Program-made: the position numbers and the translations under genes | In this document: in pieces, positions 1 through 5,392 of the stretch | Layout: every line of letters starts with the position of its first letter | Position numbering within the stretch: position 1 is the stretch's first letter | DNA from: Candidatus Sungbacteria bacterium RIFCSPLOWO2_01_FULL_47_10 | GTDB lineage: Bacteria; Patescibacteriota; Minisyncoccia; Sungbacterales; GWA2-42-14 | NCBI GenBank assembly: GCA_001820675.1 | Contig: MHQO01000043.1 | Coordinates: forward strand, 7,877 to 13,784 | Direction of reading: 5' to 3' | Length of the DNA stretch: 5,908 nucleotides | Notes under the pieces: model-generated | Databases searched by the model: none | Seen by the model: the letters and a program-made list of their open reading frames with translations, nothing else | Told to the model about the DNA's origin: nothing

Positions 1-460
1 GAATCAGTTTATTTTTTACATCATCCCGCCCGCCAAAAAGATCCACAATTTCAATGTTGTTGGTTGTTCGCAGCGCCATTGCGTTCACCGTAAAATCGCG
101 CCTGGAAAGATCTTCCTCGGGGGTTTTTGCAAACCGCACTTCGTCAGGATGGCGCTTGTCGGTATATTTCCCCTCCGCCCGATACGTCGTTATTTCGACC
201 TCTCGAAATGTTTCATCTTCGGCGCCGGTTTTAACCGTAACGGTCAAAAACTGATTCGCATAAAAACTGTCGGGAAAGAGGTTTTGGATCTCTTCGGGTT
301 TCGCGTTTGTCGTGACATCCCAGTCGTTCGGTTTTTCGCCCAATAACAAATCACGCACGCACCCGCCTACGATATATCCTTCAAACCCCGATTTCTTTAT
401 TTTCACAAGAATTTTTACAATTTCTTCGGGAATTTTTATTTCTTTTGCTTCTTCCATCAT
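1..460 (-). CDS. cca: CCA tRNA nucleotidyltransferase / poly(A) polymerase family, N-terminal part (3' end beyond window)
   Basis: The visible 153 codons form the nucleotidyltransferase head of a class II CCA-adding enzyme, which builds or repairs the 3' CCA of tRNAs from CTP and ATP in the cytoplasm. Residues 32-37 read GGCVRD, followed by LLLG and the metal-binding pair D46/D48 in NDWDVTT. Residues 89-110 carry the conserved stretch with TYR, EGKY, RHP and the VRF strand, and residues 120-127 read RRDFTVNA, the motif leading into the nucleotide-recognition region. The frame then continues into DLFGG at 140-144. The start is one of two adjacent ATGs (460 or 457). No Shine-Dalgarno site precedes them, and a promoter lies so close that the transcript is probably leaderless. 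The gene runs off the window at position 1, so the helical C-terminal body cannot be seen. CCA-adding and poly(A)-adding members cannot be separated here. Two of the three tRNA genes in the window lack encoded CCA, which favours a CCA-adding role. Confidence 0.93.
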   Translation of the reverse strand, partial: MMEEAKEIKIPEEIVKILVKIKKSGFEGYIVGGCVRDLLLGEKPNDWDVTTNAKPEEIQNLFPDSFYANQFLTVTVKTGAEDETFREVEITTYRAEGKYTDKRHPDEVRFAKTPEEDLSRRDFTVNAMALRTTNNIEIVDLFGGRDDVKNKLI

Positions 461-464
461 TTTG

Positions 465-493
465 ATTTTATCATACAATGCGTGTATTGACAA
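465..493 (-). promoter_or_regulatory. Sigma70-type promoter for the CCA gene, probably leaderless
   Basis: Read on the minus strand, TTGTCA (493-488) is followed after 17 nt by TAAAAT (470-465). The first ATG begins at 460, only four bases beyond the -10 box, and the second at 457. A start site about 7 nt past the -10 would fall on or next to an ATG, so no ribosome-binding leader would be transcribed. The -35 overlaps the opposing promoter's -35 in the same 7-bp sequence. TATGAT at 474-469 overlaps the chosen -10 and is an alternative reading. Confidence 0.6.
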
Positions 494-515
494 ACTCAAA
501 AATGTATATTATCAT
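487..515 (+). promoter_or_regulatory. Sigma70-type promoter for the 117-aa gene
   Basis: A perfect TTGACA (487-492), a 17-nt spacer and TATCAT (510-515) form a near-consensus promoter. The expected start near 522 gives a leader of about 38 nt containing the GGAGG site for the gene starting at 560. Its -35 shares six bases with the -35 of the opposing CCA-gene promoter. Confidence 0.65.
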
Positions 516-548
516 TCAAAAAACGATCATTTACAAGTTAAAAACTGC

Positions 549-553
549 GGAGG
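549..553 (+). promoter_or_regulatory. Shine-Dalgarno site of the 117-aa gene
   Basis: GGAGG lies six bases before the ATG at 560, which fixes that start. It contrasts with the CCA, ftsH, J-domain and 132-aa genes, which have no such site. Confidence 0.75.
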
Positions 554-559
554 AACAAA

Positions 560-913
560 ATGCCAAGATACATCGCGACCGTAGACCTTATGGAATTAAA
601 AGGAGTTTTTAGACACAGGGGCGAATATAAGCTTAAACGCACGGCGTACCTGCTGCTTGACGCAAAAGACAACGATGATGCCTGGGGCCAAGTAGTGGAT
701 ATTGCCAATCAAGCGCAAAATTCGAAACACAAAGACTTCACTCATGTAGGAAAGATTGAAATCTATAAATACGCGCATGGCGAGACAATCGAAAAAAATA
801 ATGCGCGAAGCGGCAGGCGCAAAGAAAAAGAAATAAAAACTAAAACCCGGAACCCATATATGCCAGCATGGTTACCAGTCCTGGTTCCCAAATACCTTAA
901 CAATATTTCTTAA
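560..913 (+). CDS. Hypothetical protein, 117 aa, lysine/arginine-rich, no family recognised
   Basis: I do not recognise this protein. The reading frame is supported by a near-consensus promoter, a GGAGG site at ideal spacing and an ATG. It opens with MPRYIATVDLMELKG and continues as a mixed strand/helix soluble domain to about residue 75, including TAYLLLDAKD and WGQVVDIANQA. A strongly basic stretch rich in K, R and N follows at about residues 78-97. The tail contains MPAWLPVLVP, which is hydrophobic but too short and proline-broken for a sure membrane segment. There is no signal peptide, cysteine cluster or visible catalytic motif. The basic stretch would suit nucleic-acid or ribosome contact, but that is only a guess. 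No terminator follows, so transcription may continue through the hairpin cluster into the gene at 1074. Confidence 0.7.
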   Translation: MPRYIATVDLMELKGVFRHRGEYKLKRTAYLLLDAKDNDDAWGQVVDIANQAQNSKHKDFTHVGKIEIYKYAHGETIEKNNARSGRRKEKEIKTKTRNPYMPAWLPVLVPKYLNNIS

Positions 914-972
914 ATCGGCGGCGGGCGGAAGAAGTATTGAAAAAAACAAGGCAGAGAGAGTGTCTATGAAAC

Positions 973-1043
973 CTTACGAAGTCCGACTTCGTAAGACATT
1001 CTCCGCAAAACGGAGAAGCCCTCGTCCTTGGGGTAAAACGAGG
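973..1043 (+). promoter_or_regulatory. Three tandem hairpins in the leader of the 123-aa gene
   Basis: Hairpin 1 has a perfect 10-bp stem, CTTACGAAGT (973-982) with ACTTCGTAAG (986-995), around a 3-nt loop. Hairpin 2 has a 7-bp stem, TTCTCCG (999-1005) with CGGAGAA (1011-1017). Hairpin 3 pairs CCTCGT (1020-1025) with ACGAGG (1038-1043), with an overlapping alternative GTCCT/AGGAC (1024-1028/1041-1045). None is followed by a T-run, so they are not intrinsic terminators. They end 16 nt before a strong Shine-Dalgarno site, so a role in mRNA stability, processing or translation control is plausible but unproven. A frame stays open through here from 966, but it lacks a good ribosome site. Confidence 0.5.
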
Positions 1044-1059
1044 ACCCGCCCACATCATC

Positions 1060-1067
1060 AAAGGAGG
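1060..1067 (+). promoter_or_regulatory. Strong Shine-Dalgarno site of the 123-aa gene
   Basis: AAAGGAGG ends six bases before the ATG at 1074. It decides this start over the in-frame ATG at 966, which would run through the hairpin cluster. Confidence 0.8.
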
Positions 1068-1073
1068 CTTTCC

Positions 1074-1445
1074 ATGGCCCATCCGGTAGCTTCGTGGAAT
1101 TTCGGCCCGCGCTATGCCGCGGCGGTACTGTTTCATTTCCCAGAGTCAAAGGGGCTTCAAGATGGTATTTACCTCAACACTTCAGAATTCGGTGAATACG
1201 ATACGATCGAATTTTACCCGGACCGGCTCGTTTTCAAGCTCACATGGTTTGTCGACTGCGGCAATTCGCCGGGCATCAGTGAACGATTCGTGCCCATCGA
1301 GGACATCGAATTTTTTGCCGTAAAAAGGCTCGATAAACCAGAGGCCAAACCATTTTTCTGGTTTGACGAGCGCGATCCTGAATACCACCTAACGCGCTTC
1401 AAAACATTCACTCCCCTCCTTACCCGCCTGCTTCAGGTGGCATAA
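1074..1445 (+). CDS. Hypothetical protein, 123 aa, no family recognised
   Basis: I do not recognise this protein. The start at 1074 is chosen for its near-perfect Shine-Dalgarno site. An upstream in-frame ATG at 966 would add 36 residues encoded entirely by hairpin-forming sequence. The protein is soluble and rich in aromatic residues: ASWNFGPRYAAAVLFHFPES near the start, then a strand-like centre with IEFYPDRLVFKLTWFVD and VPIEDIEFFAVKRL, and a second aromatic patch FFWFDERDPEYH. This alternation suggests a small beta-rich fold. There is no signal peptide, membrane span or known catalytic motif, and only one cysteine. The gene ends just before an intrinsic terminator. It may be cotranscribed with the 117-aa gene, 160 nt upstream, since no clear promoter was found between them. 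Confidence 0.75.
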   Translation: MAHPVASWNFGPRYAAAVLFHFPESKGLQDGIYLNTSEFGEYDTIEFYPDRLVFKLTWFVDCGNSPGISERFVPIEDIEFFAVKRLDKPEAKPFFWFDERDPEYHLTRFKTFTPLLTRLLQVA

Positions 1446-1462
1446 GGATTAAATCAAATTTT

Positions 1463-1482
1463 GCCCCGTTTTGGGGCTTTTT
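1463..1482 (+). terminator. Intrinsic terminator after the 123-aa gene
   Basis: GCCCC (1463-1467), loop GTTTT and GGGGC (1473-1477) are followed directly by five T. It lies 17 nt after the stop codon at 1443-1445 and closes the first plus-strand unit. Confidence 0.8.
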
Positions 1483-1595
1483 CATTTGCATTAAGGCTGT
1501 TATCATGTTATTATGTACATTAAATCGTGAATCATGTGCATTTATGGTAATGTTATTTTAACACTGTTGTAATTACTATCAGTATATATCTGCGT
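1483..1595 (+). other. AT-rich intergenic stretch upstream of the ftsH promoter
   Basis: No gene is visible. ATCATGT occurs twice (1502-1508 and near 1532). A short hairpin TGTTA-TTT-TAACA lies near 1551-1563. TTGCAT (1486-1491), 17 nt and TATTAT (1509-1514) could be a second upstream promoter. In sequence this AT-rich, such matches arise easily by chance. Confidence 0.3.
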
Positions 1596-1601
1596 TATAA
1601 T
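1573..1601 (+). promoter_or_regulatory. Promoter of ftsH with perfect -10
   Basis: TATAAT (1596-1601) is a perfect -10. At 17-nt spacing the -35 position reads TTACTA (1573-1578), only three of six consensus bases, so an activator or another sigma context may matter. The expected start near 1608 leaves a leader of about 70 nt before the ATG at 1679, without a Shine-Dalgarno site. The leader can form short stems such as AGCA/TGCT near 1625-1637. Confidence 0.55.
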
Positions 1602-1678
1602 CCGCGTTTGATCCGCTTCTACGAGCAGCTATTGCTTCTGCGGCGCATCAACATAAATTGCAAAACCGGCTATCACCT

Positions 1679-3496
<1,818 letters not shown>

Positions 3497-3531
3497 ACAA
3501 CAGCAAACCGCCCACGACCGATAACGAAATT

Positions 3532-3563
3532 CAAATTCCCGCAAAAACGGGAATTTGTTTTTT
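3532..3563 (+). terminator. Intrinsic terminator of ftsH
   Basis: A perfect 10-bp stem, CAAATTCCCG (3532-3541) with CGGGAATTTG (3548-3557), encloses a 6-nt loop and is followed by six T (3558-3563). It separates ftsH from the tRNA gene, which must use its own promoter. Confidence 0.93.
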
Positions 3564-3595
3564 GTGCAATTTTATGCTATCGTAATGCATATTTT

Positions 3596-3669
3596 GGGAG
3601 TGTAGCTCAATTGGTCAGAGCACGGAGCTTATACCTCCGGGGTTCATGGTTCGAGTCCATGCACTCCCA
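3596..3669 (+). tRNA. tRNA-Ile, anticodon UAU (decodes AUA), CCA not encoded
   Basis: All four arms fold without mismatch: acceptor GGGAGTG/CACTCCC, D-stem GCTC/GAGC, anticodon stem CGGAG/CTCCG and T-stem CATGG/CCATG with loop TTCGAGT. The loop CTTATAC puts T33 before anticodon TAT (3630-3632), followed by A37, as expected for codons starting with A. The discriminator is A (3669), and the next bases are TTG, so CCA must be added after transcription. Most bacteria read AUA with a CAU-anticodon tRNA-Ile modified to lysidine by TilS. A UAU anticodon is the uncommon alternative. C38 is slightly unusual. No convincing promoter is seen; TTGTTT (3555-3560), 17 nt and TATCGT (3578-3583) is the best match but overlaps the ftsH terminator. 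Confidence 0.95.
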
Positions 3670-3696
3670 TTGACATCCTTTTTTGTGCGCTAAACT
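3670..3696 (+). promoter_or_regulatory. Possible promoter between tRNA-Ile and the J-domain gene
   Basis: A perfect TTGACA (3670-3675) begins on the base after the tRNA. TAAACT (3691-3696) is a moderate -10, but the spacer is only 15 nt. If used, it would give a leader of about 85 nt carrying the nested hairpin at 3711-3760. A competing choice is TTGCCG (3747-3752), 18 nt and TAAGAA (3771-3776), which would start transcription within a few bases of the ATG. Confidence 0.35.
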
Positions 3697-3710
3697 GAAG
3701 CAAAAGATAT

Positions 3711-3760
3711 CGCAAGGGCTCGGCTGATGCTCATTCGAAGCATAAATTGCCGCGCTTGCG
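3711..3760 (+). promoter_or_regulatory. Nested stem-loop in the leader of the J-domain gene
   Basis: Three stems nest on one axis: CGCAAG/CTTGCG (3711-3716 with 3755-3760), CGGC/GCCG (3721-3724 with 3749-3752) and ATGCT/AGCAT (3727-3731 with 3739-3743), closed by a 7-nt loop. Small internal loops separate them. No T-run follows, so it is not an intrinsic terminator. It ends 27 nt before the ATG. It could be a cis-regulatory leader, but I cannot match it to a known riboswitch or thermometer. Confidence 0.45.
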
Positions 3761-3787
3761 GAGTAAAAAATAAGAATCACGATCGCT

Positions 3788-4594
3788 ATGCCAAAAATTT
3801 CAAAACATGAGTGGAAAAAACACGGACTCGATCCCGACTCGGAAGAATACAACCCAACCATGGCGGATGCCGCAAAAGAAGAAAAAACGGAGCGCGACAT
3901 CAGGGAAGCCGTCCTCGGCGAACTCCGTGACATAGAACATGAAATCCGAAATCCAAAATTTGAAATAAACGAGGATACTGCGCCCAAAGACGGCTTTGTT
4001 GAATCGCTCTTGGAAAAAGCGCACGCTTTGAAGGAAATCACACATCGTATGCTTTCGGAAAACATTCGAACGCGGTGCGAAAAAAGGGCGGAGTCACTCC
4101 GGTGCCATGCCGAATATCTGAAAAAGCAACGCGGCGCTCCGCGCGAATTCATAGTGATAGAAGCGGAACTCAAAGATATTCTTCAGCGGCTTCAAAAAGA
4201 TGAGGATGTCCGAGAGGAAGAGATTGGGGCAATAGAGAAAAAATTATCAGAGATGAGAACAGGGGAATTGGGAGCATCCTTTGCCGCACACGCCGCCGAA
4301 CTATCAAAGATGCTCAATAAAGCAAAAAAGGTTTATGCGGGCGAGCCCATCGACGATGATGAACGATTTGAAGAAAAACCGCGTGGAACCGACTGGGCGT
4401 GGAAAGTTCTTGGGGTTACACAAAACGCTTCGGAACAAGAAATAAAAAAAGTCTATCGCGACCTTGCGCTGAAATATCATCCTGACAAAAACAAAGAGCG
4501 GGATTCGAAATCAAAAATGCAGAAAATCAATGAGGCATACAATTTCATCAAAAGGGTTATAGAGTATGACTTCTTCCTGAAAGATAGGCAATAA
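3788..4594 (+). CDS. J-domain protein: coiled-coil N-terminal region with C-terminal DnaJ domain (268 aa)
   Basis: The last quarter is a J-domain (about residues 202-260). It has a DWAWKVLGV opening, a basic second helix EIKKVYRDLALKY, the HPD motif at 231-233 and a third helix with KINEAYNFIK. J-domains dock on DnaK (Hsp70) and trigger its ATPase, so the protein probably directs DnaK to particular clients. Residues 20-190 are highly charged and look largely helical, probably coiled coil, for example ESLLEKAHALKEI and IEAELKDILQRLQKDEDV. There is no glycine/phenylalanine linker, zinc finger or membrane span, so it is a class C J-protein rather than DnaJ itself. The fold of its N-terminal region is unrecognised. 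The ATG at 3788 has no clear Shine-Dalgarno site. ftsH lies upstream, another quality-control gene, but a terminator and a tRNA gene intervene. DnaK is not in this window. Confidence 0.9.
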   Translation: MPKISKHEWKKHGLDPDSEEYNPTMADAAKEEKTERDIREAVLGELRDIEHEIRNPKFEINEDTAPKDGFVESLLEKAHALKEITHRMLSENIRTRCEKRAESLRCHAEYLKKQRGAPREFIVIEAELKDILQRLQKDEDVREEEIGAIEKKLSEMRTGELGASFAAHAAELSKMLNKAKKVYAGEPIDDDERFEEKPRGTDWAWKVLGVTQNASEQEIKKVYRDLALKYHPDKNKERDSKSKMQKINEAYNFIKRVIEYDFFLKDRQ

Positions 4595-4611
4595 ACGGTA
4601 ACTCCGACTTT

Positions 4612-4715
4612 ATCCCCCCACCAGAAAACCACGAGCATAAGCCCATGGATGAATGATGGACAGTCGCAAGGCGCATAGATATATACTACGGATGCAAGAT
4701 CGTGGTGGGGAGGAT
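4612..4715. other. Long imperfect inverted repeat, possible structured RNA
   Basis: The 262-nt gap between the J-domain gene and tRNA-Phe holds no convincing gene. Its first half contains a 12-bp inverted repeat: ATCC plus CCCCACCA (4612-4623) pairs with TGGTGGGG (4703-4710) and GGAT (4712-4715) with one bulged A, around 79 nt. A competing pairing, CCACGA (4629-4634) with TCGTGG (4700-4705), reuses part of the right arm, so two exclusive folds are possible. No T-run follows the right arm, so it is not a simple terminator for the J-domain gene. It does not match SRP RNA, 6S RNA or tmRNA as I know them. A cruciform or chance repeat remains possible. Confidence 0.4.
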
Positions 4716-4738
4716 TTATATCGAATGCATTATTATTA

Positions 4739-4767
4739 TTGCAAACGAACTCCGAACGTGATATAAA
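4739..4767 (+). promoter_or_regulatory. Promoter of the tRNA-Phe/tRNA-Gly unit
   Basis: TTGCAA (4739-4744), a 17-nt spacer and TATAAA (4762-4767) form a good sigma70-type promoter. The expected start near 4774 gives a precursor with about 83 nt before tRNA-Phe, including the perfect hairpin at 4804-4831. Confidence 0.6.
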
Positions 4768-4803
4768 TTTTCTATACAAAAAATTGTCGCGGCGGCGAAA
4801 TTG

Positions 4804-4831
4804 GCTTGAAGCAATTGCTTTTGCTTCAAGC
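4804..4831 (+). other. Perfect 11-bp hairpin in the tRNA precursor leader
   Basis: GCTTGAAGCAA (4804-4814) and TTGCTTCAAGC (4821-4831) pair without mismatch around the loop TTGCTT. It sits 25 nt before tRNA-Phe. No T-run follows on the plus strand, so it is probably a processing or stability element of the precursor rather than a terminator. Part of the arm sequence recurs in the loop (TTGCTT). Confidence 0.55.
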
Positions 4832-4856
4832 GGGCATTACGGTTTGTCAAAACGGT

Positions 4857-4928
4857 GCCGGGGTAGCTCAGTGGTAGAGCGCAAGCCTGAAGAGCTTGGC
4901 GTCGCGAGTTCGATTCTCGCCCCCGGCA
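4857..4928 (+). tRNA. tRNA-Phe, anticodon GAA, CCA not encoded
   Basis: The acceptor GCCGGGG/CCCCGGC, D-stem GCTC/GAGC, anticodon stem CAAGC/GCTTG and T-stem GCGAG/CTCGC all pair perfectly. The loop CTGAAGA gives anticodon GAA (4889-4891). Base 37 is G rather than the A usual in bacterial tRNA-Phe; mycoplasma tRNA-Phe is a known precedent with methylated G37. The discriminator A is followed by TAA, so CCA is added afterwards. It is the first gene of a two-tRNA transcript. Confidence 0.95.
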
Positions 4929-4941
4929 TAAAAATCTTTTC

Positions 4942-5012
4942 GCGGTCATAGTTTAGTGGCAGGACGGCTCCTTGCCAAGGAGCAGGCGCGAGTTCGATTC
5001 TCGCTGACCGCA
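4942..5012 (+). tRNA. tRNA-Gly, anticodon GCC, followed by genomic CCA
   Basis: The acceptor GCGGTCA/TGACCGC, anticodon stem GCTCC/GGAGC and T-stem GCGAG/CTCGC pair perfectly. The D-stem GTTT/GGAC relies on two G-U pairs. The loop TTGCCAA gives anticodon GCC (4974-4976), and the variable loop has four bases. The discriminator is A73, unlike the U73 typical of Escherichia coli-type tRNA-Gly; A73 is the form linked to eukaryote/archaea-type homodimeric glycyl-tRNA synthetase. CCA follows at 5013-5015, so the 3' end may be encoded here, or match by chance. It lies 13 nt after tRNA-Phe. Confidence 0.95.
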
Positions 5013-5105
5013 CCACTTCGCTCCCTCGTCTGACTTGAGAGCTACGCGGTGCAAGCACAAAAAAATTCATAAATTGTAACGTTTGTTAAAATAAAGCGAA
5101 GTGGT
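5012..5105. repeat. 11-bp inverted repeat joining the tRNA-Gly 3' end to the GIY-YIG leader
   Basis: ACCACTTCGCT (5012-5022) and AGCGAAGTGGT (5095-5105) are perfect inverted copies 72 nt apart. The left copy begins with the discriminator base and CCA of tRNA-Gly. Its core, as CGAAGTG, occurs again at 5115-5121, just before the nuclease gene. The spacer holds no gene. TAAAAT (5087-5092) could be a -10 for the nuclease gene, but no good -35 accompanies it. The repeat could be an RNA hairpin or a recombination scar. Confidence 0.55.
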
Positions 5106-5138
5106 CCCGCGAAACGAAGTGAAGTGGGGCAAAACAAT

Positions 5139-5378
5139 ATGCATTACTGCTATATTCTACAAAGTCTTAAAGATAAAAGTTTCTACGTCGGATCGACTTC
5201 TGATCTTAAAGAGAGGTTTAGGCAACACAATAATAAAGGAGCCAAATATTCTTCAAGCAAAGCCCCGTTCAAAATAGTATGGTATGGGGCATTTGATAAT
5301 AAATCTAAGGCTCAAAAATTTGAAAAATACTTGAAATCAAGTTCGGGATTCGCGTTCAGAAACAAAAGATTAATTTAA
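5139..5378 (+). CDS. Single-domain GIY-YIG nuclease family protein (79 aa)
   Basis: This is a stand-alone GIY-YIG domain of the small YhbQ / UvrC-N-terminal-like type. The two signature strands read YIL (residues 5-7) and YVG (16-18), followed by ST at 19-20. The expected catalytic arginine is R26 in LKERF, with HN at 30-31, and the metal-binding glutamate is E62 in KFEKYLKS. The ending SSSGFAFRNKRL corresponds to the usual SGKGREF-type tail. Length is normal for the family, so it appears intact. Members cut DNA in repair, restriction or homing, but the role of the small stand-alone proteins is poorly known. ATG 5139 is chosen; GTG 5124 would add five residues, and GTGGGG (5124-5129) is a modest ribosome site for the ATG. 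It lies 126 nt after tRNA-Gly and converges on the gene ending at 5393. A palindrome, GATTAA-T-TTAATC (5368-5380), spans its stop codon. Confidence 0.9.
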   Translation: MHYCYILQSLKDKSFYVGSTSDLKERFRQHNNKGAKYSSSKAPFKIVWYGAFDNKSKAQKFEKYLKSSSGFAFRNKRLI

Positions 5379-5392
5379 TCGCCGTTTCTATT

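Noticed and set aside
54..346. Two overlapping plus-strand frames
   Set aside because: They lie antisense to the CCA enzyme gene, whose motifs prove the minus strand is coding.
312..584. Plus-strand frame of 90 codons
   Set aside because: It runs antisense through the CCA gene start, across the divergent promoters and into the real start at 560, with no ribosome site.
849..888. GGAACC/GGTTCC inverted repeat near the end of the 117-aa gene
   Set aside because: Only six bases pair across a long gap, it has no T-run, and it lies inside coding sequence.
960..1073. N-terminal extension of the 123-aa protein from the start near 960-966
   Set aside because: It would be encoded by three hairpins and lacks a Shine-Dalgarno site, while the ATG at 1074 has an excellent one.
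3607..4173. Minus-strand frame of 188 codons
   Set aside because: Its beginning is antisense to the J-domain gene and its end is an antisense translation of tRNA-Ile, a frequent source of false annotations.
4739..4951. Plus-strand frame of 70 codons
   Set aside because: It starts in the tRNA promoter and reads through the hairpin and tRNA-Phe; no ribosome site.
4716..5070. Small frames on both strands across the tRNA cluster
   Set aside because: They are translations of tRNA-Phe and tRNA-Gly sequence or their complements.
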